From contig NZ_VXCP01000053.1 of NCBI RefSeq assembly GCF_011355085.1, forward strand, positions 1-61,592: a stretch of DNA of 61,592 nt, read 5' to 3'. The stretch's first letter is position 1. Each line of letters opens with the position of its first letter. Of this stretch, positions 9,047 through 16,409 are shown piece by piece. Made by a program: the position numbers and the translations under genes. The notes beneath the pieces were generated by a model, which saw only the letters and a list, made by a program, of their open reading frames with translations, was not told the DNA's origin and made no database searches. The stretch is from Pseudomonas akapageensis (lineage in GTDB: Bacteria; Pseudomonadota; Gammaproteobacteria; Pseudomonadales; Pseudomonadaceae).

Positions 9047-10051
9047 TCAGTCAAGGAGCGCTCTCAATTCGTCTAACAGCTCGTCGTTGATCTCGACGCC
9101 GTTCTCCAAGGTGCGACTTCGCGCCTCGTACCTTCTTGTTGAAGGCAAACGCGAACCTTGGCTTTCGATGTTGTTGAAAAGATTTTCCGCACTTTGCATG
9201 TAGTGCTCGAAGCTACTTCCAAGGAAACGCTTCGGATCGAATGCGAGAATCAGCTCTCCGTGGTAAGGAGAGGATTTGGTTCCGGCATCGTGGTCGAGGG
9301 ATTCAGCGCTAGTCAGATCGCCAATCAGCGGCCCGGCCAGCAACTCGATCATTGCTGCCAATGCAGAGCCTTTGTGGCCGCCAAAGGTGAGCATTGCGCC
9401 ATCAAGGATCTCCTGTGCCGAGGTGGTAGGCTCGCCCTCTGGCGAAACTCCCCAACCTAAGGGCACGGGCTTTCCCGCACGTCGGTGAAGCTCGATATCA
9501 CCCCGAGCAATTGCACTCGTGGCCATATCGAACACGAAAGGATCCCGGCCCTGACGCGGCCAGCCAAACGCAATTGGGTTGGTGCCGAAAACGGGGCCGC
9601 GACCTCCTTCAGGAGCCACCCACGCATGGCTTGGATTACAGGCCAGCGCGACCAGGCCGAGGTCAGTGATCGCCTCGATCTCAACCCACAGCGCAGAGAA
9701 ATGGACGCAGTGGTTGATCACCAATGCTGCCAGGCCATTAGAGCTCGCCTTCTGCTCAAGCAGCGTCAACCCACGCTCAAAGGCCAGTTGAGAAAAGCCG
9801 CCTTTGGCGTCAACGCGCACAATGCTCGGGGCGTGGTCGTGAACAACGGGCACGGCAGTCGGATTCACCTTCCCCGACTTGAGTGTGGAAATACAAACCA
9901 GCAGACGGTAAACACCATGAGAGGTGCACTCATCGCGCTCTCCGCACACCATTGTTCGAGCGACTGCAACAGCCTGCTGCTCACTGAATCCATGCTTCCT
10001 GAGCACGGACTGAGCAAGAACTGCGACTTCACTTAAAGCAAGACGGGCCAC
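9047..10051 (-). CDS. LDH2/malate-dehydrogenase-family oxidoreductase, probable delta1-pyrroline-2-carboxylate reductase
   Basis: The 334-residue protein belongs to the NAD(P)-dependent LDH2/YlbC/DpkA fold. It shows RDECTSHGVYRL near the N-terminus, INHCVHFSALW, a GTNPIAFGWP nucleotide-binding segment and TFGGHKGSALAAMIELL. Pseudomonas DpkA/LhpD-type members reduce pyrroline-2-carboxylate or piperideine-2-carboxylate to proline or pipecolate. Its position between the GMC oxidoreductase and the semialdehyde dehydrogenase, with an enolase-superfamily enzyme nearby, suits reduction of pyrroline-2-carboxylate made by dehydration of 3-hydroxyproline. The specific substrate is inferred. Confidence 0.85.
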   Translation of the reverse strand: MARLALSEVAVLAQSVLRKHGFSEQQAVAVARTMVCGERDECTSHGVYRLLVCISTLKSGKVNPTAVPVVHDHAPSIVRVDAKGGFSQLAFERGLTLLEQKASSNGLAALVINHCVHFSALWVEIEAITDLGLVALACNPSHAWVAPEGGRGPVFGTNPIAFGWPRQGRDPFVFDMATSAIARGDIELHRRAGKPVPLGWGVSPEGEPTTSAQEILDGAMLTFGGHKGSALAAMIELLAGPLIGDLTSAESLDHDAGTKSSPYHGELILAFDPKRFLGSSFEHYMQSAENLFNNIESQGSRLPSTRRYEARSRTLENGVEINDELLDELRALLD

Positions 10052-10112
10052 CAGGTGTTACCTCCATTCAGTGCTCGGCAGCGAAGCCCTCGCTACCGAG
10101 CCTTCTTCAAGG

Positions 10113-11795
10113 TTAGTGAGGCATGCCCGCAGGCATATCCAGCTTTTGCACCGAAGGCGCCACTGCCTCTCTGAAAGCCGAAACGTTCATTGGAGCAGCC
10201 ATCTTCCCGAGGATGTGGTCAGACAGCTTTTCAGCCAGCATGATCGTCGGCGCATTGGTGTTACCCGTCGTCAGAGCCGGGAAGACCGAAGCGTCGACGA
10301 CGCGCAGATTCTCGACCCCATACACTCGACCGTCCTGGTCAACCACAGACATTTCATCGACCCCCATGCGGCAGGTCGCACAAGCGTGATAACCGGTACC
10401 GGCGTTGTTCCGAATCCACTGCTCAAGCTCGGCATCCGACTGAATATGCTTACCCGGACTGATCTCTTCACCACGCAACTCGTCCCAAGAACGCTGGGCG
10501 ATCATTTCACGAGTTTTGCGCAAGCCTTCGCGCAACTGTTCCAGGTCACCAGGAGCAGTCAGGAAGTTCAGGCGAATTACCGGCGCCGCTTTGGGATCTT
10601 TCGAAGCCAAGGTGACACTACCTCGGCTCGCTGGGCGCATCACGCTAGTGAAATACTGGAAGCCCGGGGTGATCCGCGCTTTCCCACGATAAAACTCGCC
10701 CACCATCGGGAAGAACTCGTGCTGCAGGTTCGTGTACTCGACATTGTCATTGCCGCGGAAGAACGCCCCAACCTCGAAGTAGTTCGATCCACCGAGGCCG
10801 CCGTGGGTAGCTAACCAACGAGCGCCCACAAACAACCGGCCCAGCGGCGACAACTCACGGGTCGGGGAAACACCCTGCTTCGGCGTCGAATATTGGATCG
10901 CGACTGCTACGTGATCCTGCAGGCCCTTGCCCACACCTGGCAGATGGTGGCGAACGTCGATGCCCAGACCTTTCAGTTCCTTCTGATCACCGATGCCTGC
11001 TAAGAGAAGCAGCTGCGGCGAACCGAAGGCGCCGGCACTCAAAATCACTTCGCGAGTTACATGAGCCACTTGCTCAACGCCGTTGATCTCGTACTTCACG
11101 CCAACAGCGGTCTTGCCCGAAAACACCAGCCCGGTAACGAACGCGCCACTTTTCACAACAAGGTTGTTGCGCTCCCTGGCGGAATCCAGATAACCACGCG
11201 CAGTGCTCCAACGCTCGCCCTTGTAGGTGGATGCCTGGGCAACGTTCACACCCTCCTGCCGCTCACCGTTCTGGTCAGCGTTGAGGCGTAGACCGTAGTC
11301 CTGACCAGCCCCCAGGAAAGCCTGGTACAGCGGGTTGTCGGCTTTGCACTTGTGCACATGCAGAGGCCCTGTCCCGCCCCGGAACTTATCGGCGCCCCCC
11401 TCGAACGTCTCCATCTTCTTGAAGTAGGGCAAACAGTGGCTATACGACCAGTTCGGTAGCGATGCTTCGGCCCAACTGTCGAAGTCCAGTGGGTTACCAC
11501 GGACGAAAACCATTCCATTGATGGATGATGATCCACCCAGAACGCGACCGCGGTGCTGGTCACTGCGATTACCATTGAGGCCAGGCTCAGGTTCGCTCTT
11601 GAAGCCCCAGTTGAATCGGGTACTTTCAAGTGGCAGGCCCAGGGCCGCTGGCATTTTCAGAATCACGCTGTTGTGACTTGGGCCTGCTTCCAGGAGAAGA
11701 ACCCGTGTTTGGCCGTCTGCACTGAGACGGTTTGCCACAACGCAGCCTGCCGAACCAGCACCGACAACAATGTAATCGAATTCGCTATTGCTCAT
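10113..11795 (-). CDS. GMC-family FAD oxidoreductase (choline dehydrogenase-like)
   Basis: About 560 residues, starting at the ATG of MSNSEFDYIVVGAGSAGC; the upstream TTG was rejected. It has the dinucleotide-binding GAGSAGCVVANRLS, the GMC signature around GRVLGGSSSINGMVFVRG, the active-site region GTGYHACATCRMG and the C-terminal TTGNTNAPTIMLAEK. GMC enzymes of this group oxidise primary alcohols to aldehydes. The aldehyde dehydrogenase gene lies immediately upstream in the same operon, 13 nt away, so the pair should convert an alcohol through an aldehyde to an acid. The alcohol is not known. Neither choline nor a hydroxyproline derivative can be read from the sequence. Confidence 0.92.
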   Translation of the reverse strand: MSNSEFDYIVVGAGSAGCVVANRLSADGQTRVLLLEAGPSHNSVILKMPAALGLPLESTRFNWGFKSEPEPGLNGNRSDQHRGRVLGGSSSINGMVFVRGNPLDFDSWAEASLPNWSYSHCLPYFKKMETFEGGADKFRGGTGPLHVHKCKADNPLYQAFLGAGQDYGLRLNADQNGERQEGVNVAQASTYKGERWSTARGYLDSARERNNLVVKSGAFVTGLVFSGKTAVGVKYEINGVEQVAHVTREVILSAGAFGSPQLLLLAGIGDQKELKGLGIDVRHHLPGVGKGLQDHVAVAIQYSTPKQGVSPTRELSPLGRLFVGARWLATHGGLGGSNYFEVGAFFRGNDNVEYTNLQHEFFPMVGEFYRGKARITPGFQYFTSVMRPASRGSVTLASKDPKAAPVIRLNFLTAPGDLEQLREGLRKTREMIAQRSWDELRGEEISPGKHIQSDAELEQWIRNNAGTGYHACATCRMGVDEMSVVDQDGRVYGVENLRVVDASVFPALTTGNTNAPTIMLAEKLSDHILGKMAAPMNVSAFREAVAPSVQKLDMPAGMPH

Positions 11796-11808
11796 TTCCA
11801 ATGCCTCA

Positions 11809-13308
11809 TTACTTCAGCTGGATCCAGATCGTCTTGACCTCGGAGTACTGGTCATGTGCCATGAACGATTTTTCTCGACCACCAAAGCCAGACTGCTTGA
11901 AGCCGCCGAATGGAACCGATTGATCACCTTCAGAGAAGCAATTGACCGAAACGGTACCGGCGCGGATAGCCCGTGAAACTTTGTGCGCGGTATGCAAATT
12001 GTTGGTGTAGAGGGAAGCAGCCAGGCCGTATGGAGAGTCGTTGGCAATTTCGATGGCTTCTTCGACGGTCTTGAATGTAATGACCGACAAGACTGGGCCA
12101 AAGATCTCTTCCTGAGCGATGGTCATCTTATTGCTGACATCGTCGAAAATGGTTGGCTCGATGTAGTAGCCACCGGTTTCCTGGCGAACCTGGTTCCCGC
12201 CGAGAATGAGACGACCACCCTCCTCTACACCTGACTTGATGTAGCCCAGAATGTTGTTCATGTGCTTATCGTCAATCAATGCCCCGATGCGAGTGCCTTC
12301 CACCAGTGGATCACCAACAGTCCAGGATTTGAAGTGCTCGATCACAGCTTCAATCAAGCGACCCTTGATCTTCTCGTGCACCAGCAGGCGCGAGCCGGCG
12401 CTGCAGTTTTCGCCCTGGCTGAAAAGAATGCCAATGGCCAGTTGCTCAACGATTGGCTGCAGATCATCCACATCGTCCATGACAATGGCAGGGCTTTTGC
12501 CACCCAGTTCCAGGATCACTTTTTTGAGGTTGGATTCAGCCGAGTATTTCAGGAAGTACCGACCTACTTCGGTCGAACCGGTGAAAGTCAGGCACTCGAC
12601 ATCCGGGTGACGACCCAGCGCTTGACCCACGGTCTCACCGAAGCCCGTGACAATATTGAAGACACCATCAGGAATGCCCGCTTCAGCCACCAGCTCTGCA
12701 AAACGCAATGCGCTCAGCGTGGTCTGCTCGGCAGGCTTGACGATGATAGAGTTCCCGCCTGCCAATGCAGGGGCGGTCTTCATTGCGAGAATTGCCAACG
12801 GGAAGTTCCAGGGAATCACCGCGCCAACTACACCAATCGGCTCGCGCACAACCAGGGATACGAGATCGCCCGGGGTAGGAGAACTCTGGTCATACAGTTT
12901 GTCGATGGCTTCAGCATGCCAGCGGATGGTCTCGACAGCATCAGGAAGATCGGCCGCCAAAGCGTCATCGACAGGTTTGCCGTTATCGAGACTCTCGATC
13001 AGGGCAAGCTCTTGAGAATGCTTTTCTACCAGGTCAGCCAGGCGTAACAGTGCGCGTTTGCGCTCCTTGGGCGCCAACCCGGCCCAGCGACGATCTTCAA
13101 AAGCAGCTTTAGCCGCAGCAACCGCAACTTCAACATCCTGCTTGTCACACTCAGCAATGGAGGTGATGACGCGGCCATTGGCCGGGTTGACCGTCGTAAA
13201 GGTCTTACCGCTGATCGAGTCTACAAACTTTCCATCGATGAAGGCCTTGGTCTGGAATTTCTGCGATTTTGCCAGCTCGGCAAAGTTCGGACGAATACTG
13301 TTGGTCAT
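11809..13308 (-). CDS. NAD(P)-dependent aldehyde dehydrogenase (PuuC/KauB type)
   Basis: The 499-residue enzyme has VGAVIPWNFPLA, FTGSTEVGRY, the general base in ILELGGKSPAIV and the nucleophile in SQGENCSAGSRLLV. The C-terminal SVPFGGFKQSGFGGREKS is typical of omega-amino-aldehyde dehydrogenases. The ATG follows AGGAAATAAC. It is the second gene of the operon after the APC permease and probably takes the aldehyde made by the GMC enzyme. It belongs to a different subfamily from the 7394-8971 dehydrogenase, so two distinct aldehydes are expected in this pathway. Confidence 0.92.
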   Translation of the reverse strand: MTNSIRPNFAELAKSQKFQTKAFIDGKFVDSISGKTFTTVNPANGRVITSIAECDKQDVEVAVAAAKAAFEDRRWAGLAPKERKRALLRLADLVEKHSQELALIESLDNGKPVDDALAADLPDAVETIRWHAEAIDKLYDQSSPTPGDLVSLVVREPIGVVGAVIPWNFPLAILAMKTAPALAGGNSIIVKPAEQTTLSALRFAELVAEAGIPDGVFNIVTGFGETVGQALGRHPDVECLTFTGSTEVGRYFLKYSAESNLKKVILELGGKSPAIVMDDVDDLQPIVEQLAIGILFSQGENCSAGSRLLVHEKIKGRLIEAVIEHFKSWTVGDPLVEGTRIGALIDDKHMNNILGYIKSGVEEGGRLILGGNQVRQETGGYYIEPTIFDDVSNKMTIAQEEIFGPVLSVITFKTVEEAIEIANDSPYGLAASLYTNNLHTAHKVSRAIRAGTVSVNCFSEGDQSVPFGGFKQSGFGGREKSFMAHDQYSEVKTIWIQLK

Positions 13309-13341
13309 GTTATTTCCTCATTGCTAAATCTTTTGACTGTT

Positions 13342-13362
13342 CCACCGAGCAAGGCTCGGTGG
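13342..13362 (-). terminator. Intercistronic hairpin after the permease gene
   Basis: A perfect 9-bp stem (CCACCGAGC and GCTCGGTGG, loop AAG) lies 16 nt downstream of the permease stop. There is no T-run, so it may act as an mRNA-stability or attenuating hairpin rather than a full terminator. Confidence 0.5.
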
Positions 13363-13377
13363 CATTGATTACGCTGG

Positions 13378-14844
13378 CTATTCGCACAGAACCGATTTGA
13401 TTCGTGCATATTTCGCGGGCTGGACTTTCTTGACGTAGAAGCCGTACAGCCACCCCATTGCAAAGACGATGAACACGAGGGCTGTCAGCAATTGCGCCCA
13501 GATTCCGGTAAGCCCCAGAAGGAGTTCCACACTACTCAACGCGTAGTAAAGGAAGACACAGAGGCCGACCACGGCAGTCAGCGGTGCCAGGAAGGCATTC
13601 CACAGACGACGATCACATTTGGTACGACGGAAGAAGACAAAGATGCCAACGGCGGCGATGGTCTGAGCCAGGATGATCCCAATCGACCCCATGCCCGTCA
13701 TGCTTGCAAACAAGACGTTGTACGGATCGAGCTTCATGATCGCGAAGAACGCCACACACAACATCGCACTGATGGTTTGCACGATGGACGCAACATATGG
13801 AGTTTGCGCTTTGCGACCGGTATACCCCAGCGGCGCCCAGACAAGGTTCTGGCGACCAAGAGAGTAAAGATAGCGTGCAATGTTGTTGTGGAAGGTCACC
13901 AGCGCCGCGAAGATTGCTGTCACGATGAAGACGTTGAAGAAACTGGTAGCCCACCCCCCCAATACCAAGTCGCTGACGCGGAACACAAGGTTCCCAGATT
14001 CCTTGGTGGCGATATCAACAGCCTTATCTGTACCCAGGGTGCAGATGATCAGCCAGGTGACGCCGCTGTAAATCGCAGCCATGAATAGAACGGAGAAGTA
14101 CGTAGCGCGAGGAATCGTACGTTGTGGGTCGCGAGCCTCTTCACTGTAGATGGCGCTGCCCTCAAAGCCGATGAAGGTCGCGCAGGCGAACATCAACGCC
14201 ACACCCAAGCCAGGATTCAGCAGTGCGGAGGGTGCAAAGGGTGCCATCGTGATCTCTGCCCCCTCAGGACTATTGAAGATCATCCCTCCACCCAACACCA
14301 GCAGCAGCAAGCACTCAAATGTCATCAAGCAACCAAGCACCTTGGCACCGGAGTGGACACCACTGACACCCAGATACAAGCAAGCCAGCGACGCGACAGC
14401 AGAGCACAACCACCAGGGAACACTTGCACCCGTGGTCTGTGCAATCAGCTCAGCGGCGTAAAAACCGAATCCTCCGTACAAGCCGACCTGGATCGCCGTA
14501 TATGAGAAAATCGTCAGCGCGGCGGTACCAAGCCCTGCCAGTTGCCCCATGCCCAATGTCACATAGGCATAGAGTGCACCAGCGTTACTCACATGCCTCG
14601 ACATGGCAACGTAACCAACGGCGAAGAGCATCAGAATTGACGCCGCGAGGATGAACGCAGCTGGAGATCCCACACCACTACCTATGCTGAGCATGATTGG
14701 GACAATGGCTATCACCCCAGTCAATGGCGAAGCTGCAGCGATGATGTAGCAAGCGATCGAAGTGACGCCCAGCGTATTTTGCTTCAAGCCGTGGTTGCTT
14801 CCGGCTTGGGCGGAGCGCAACACGTGTTCCTGTGTATGACTCAT
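13378..14844 (-). CDS. APC-superfamily amino acid permease
   Basis: The 488-residue protein has about 12 predicted membrane segments, beginning with LGVTSIACYIIAAASPLTGV and including the FIGFEGSAIYSEEARDPQRTIPRAT loop of amino acid/polyamine transporters. It is the first gene of the minus-strand operon and shares its upstream region with the divergent MFS transporter. Two GTATAC sites lie in that shared region. It probably imports the amino- or imino-acid substrate of the pathway; the actual ligand cannot be read from the sequence. AGGAAGC lies about 10 nt before the ATG. Confidence 0.92.
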   Translation of the reverse strand: MSHTQEHVLRSAQAGSNHGLKQNTLGVTSIACYIIAAASPLTGVIAIVPIMLSIGSGVGSPAAFILAASILMLFAVGYVAMSRHVSNAGALYAYVTLGMGQLAGLGTAALTIFSYTAIQVGLYGGFGFYAAELIAQTTGASVPWWLCSAVASLACLYLGVSGVHSGAKVLGCLMTFECLLLLVLGGGMIFNSPEGAEITMAPFAPSALLNPGLGVALMFACATFIGFEGSAIYSEEARDPQRTIPRATYFSVLFMAAIYSGVTWLIICTLGTDKAVDIATKESGNLVFRVSDLVLGGWATSFFNVFIVTAIFAALVTFHNNIARYLYSLGRQNLVWAPLGYTGRKAQTPYVASIVQTISAMLCVAFFAIMKLDPYNVLFASMTGMGSIGIILAQTIAAVGIFVFFRRTKCDRRLWNAFLAPLTAVVGLCVFLYYALSSVELLLGLTGIWAQLLTALVFIVFAMGWLYGFYVKKVQPAKYARIKSVLCE

Positions 14845-14907
14845 AGTTTCAGCTTCCTTTATTCTTGTTGGCAGCTAAAAAAGCATCGGCGCCGAGAATC
14901 TTTATAT

Positions 14908-14917
14908 TGTATACGAT
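14908..14917. promoter_or_regulatory. TTGTATACGA site, candidate GntR operator of the permease operon
   Basis: The sequence ATATTGTATACGATTC, 65 nt upstream of the permease ATG, shares GTATACGAT with the sites at 15014 and 18951. Confidence 0.55.
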
Positions 14918-15010
14918 TCTGGCAATTTAAAAACATACGCATCCCCTGGGTTTCCCCAGCATACGCAGCAAATCCTTTTCCCTTCTGTGGAAGGATTACC
15001 CTGTACCAAT

Positions 15011-15024
15011 TTGGTATACGATAT
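15011..15024. promoter_or_regulatory. TTGGTATACGATAT site, candidate GntR operator of the MFS gene
   Basis: This second GTATACGAT copy in the divergent permease/MFS intergenic region lies 118 nt upstream of the MFS start. An AT-rich stretch follows it. Confidence 0.55.
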
Positions 15025-15141
15025 ATTTACTACAGAAAAAACTTCCTTGCAACAGTTCTGTCTGAATCTCGAGATCCGTACCATCCCTTTCGCCGGAGGC
15101 GCTAGCATGTACTTTTCTACCCCACGAGCATATGGAGACCA

Positions 15142-16353
15142 ATGGCTCCCTGGTACGCCATTCATCGCCCAGCGCTGGCTCCAATGCTCTCTCAAGACAA
15201 CCCAATGACTTCCTTCACACTCAATACAACCACGATGCGAAAGCATCAGCAGTCCACCCGCCTGGCCTTCTTCATTGCCGGCTTCGCGATGTCCGCATGG
15301 GCACCGCTCGTGCCCTATGCCAAAGCAAGAGCCGAGTTAACAGACGGCGCACTGGGACTGCTGCTGCTTTGTCTGGGGGCAGGTTCCATCATTGCCATGC
15401 CACTGTCTGGCGCAATCGTTACTCGCAAAGGCTGCAAACCAATCATCATCGCGGCCACGCTCCTTGCCTGTGCTTCACTACCCTTCCTGACTGTCTTCTC
15501 GACGCTACCAAGCCTTGCCGTGGCGCTTTTCTGCTTCGGGGCGGGGGTTGGCACAGTCGACTGCACTGTGAATACCCAAGCCGTCATTGTTGAGCGTGAG
15601 AGTGGCAAAACGTTGATGTCGGGTTTCCATGGACTGTTCAGTCTGGGAGGAATCCTGGGTGCTGGCTGCGTTAGTGCACTTCTCGCTCTAGGTACTGGGC
15701 CATACGTCAGCACGGTAGTGGTCGTCGCCCTTGTGCTGGGCGCGCTGTATTGGGCCTCGCCAAATCTCCTCACCGAAACTGGAGAGGCAAAAGGGCCAGC
15801 ATTTGCCGTGCCTCATGGATTCGTGGTTTTACTTGGCCTTGTGTGCTTCGCAGGCTTCATGGCCGAGGGAGCCATGCTCGACTGGAGTGCAGTAATCCTG
15901 GTCGATCTGAAGAACATGGCGTCGGAACATGCAGGCATCGGTTATGCCGCGTTTGCCGCCACCATGACGGCCGGCCGATTCACAGGCGATAGACTCGTGC
16001 GCAAGTTCGGGCCTGAACCCATCGTGATTTACGGGTGCCTGGCATCCGCCATGGGCCTCATGATTGGCACTCTCGTCCCTCACTGGATCGGGTCGTTGAT
16101 CGGGTTTGCACTGGTGGGCATTGGATGCGCTAACGTTGCACCCGTGATGTACAGCCAGATCGGCAAGCAAACAGCCATGCCAGAAAGCCTCGCCGTTCCA
16201 GCTGTTTCAACGCTGGGCTATGCAGGCATCCTCACAGGCCCTGCATTCATCGGATTCATCGCTTACGGCACAACGCTGAGCTTTGCCTTCATGGTCGTAG
16301 CAGCCTTGCTTATGGGGGCTGCGTACCTGAGTCGGCAAATTTTCAATCGATGA
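15142..16353 (+). CDS. MFS transporter (YbjJ/FucP-like)
   Basis: Up to 403 residues with about 12 predicted membrane helices. LAFFIAGFAMSAWAPLVPYA and LGLLLLCLGAGSIIAMPLSG open the transporter core. The ATG at 15142 has a GGAG four bases upstream and is used here; an in-frame ATG at 15205 would remove a 21-residue non-membrane leader and is nearly as likely. It is divergent from the APC permease and preceded by a GTATAC palindrome, so it probably belongs to the same regulon, perhaps as a second importer or an exporter of an intermediate. Substrate unknown. Confidence 0.88.
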   Translation: MAPWYAIHRPALAPMLSQDNPMTSFTLNTTTMRKHQQSTRLAFFIAGFAMSAWAPLVPYAKARAELTDGALGLLLLCLGAGSIIAMPLSGAIVTRKGCKPIIIAATLLACASLPFLTVFSTLPSLAVALFCFGAGVGTVDCTVNTQAVIVERESGKTLMSGFHGLFSLGGILGAGCVSALLALGTGPYVSTVVVVALVLGALYWASPNLLTETGEAKGPAFAVPHGFVVLLGLVCFAGFMAEGAMLDWSAVILVDLKNMASEHAGIGYAAFAATMTAGRFTGDRLVRKFGPEPIVIYGCLASAMGLMIGTLVPHWIGSLIGFALVGIGCANVAPVMYSQIGKQTAMPESLAVPAVSTLGYAGILTGPAFIGFIAYGTTLSFAFMVVAALLMGAAYLSRQIFNR

Positions 16354-16363
16354 ACAAGCGGCC

Positions 16364-16387
16364 GCCAGCCCACTCCCCGGGGCTGGC
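16364..16387. terminator. Hairpin between convergent MFS and opgH genes
   Basis: GCCAGCCC and GGGCTGGC form an 8-bp stem 11 nt after the MFS stop codon. It is followed by a short AAGCTTT, and could serve both converging transcripts. Confidence 0.55.
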
Positions 16388-16409
16388 AAGCTTTAACCCA
16401 GCCGGCGAT

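Noticed and set aside
12262..13047. 261-codon plus-strand frame within the aldehyde dehydrogenase gene
   Set aside because: Antisense shadow in a GC-rich gene; no ribosome site or family match.
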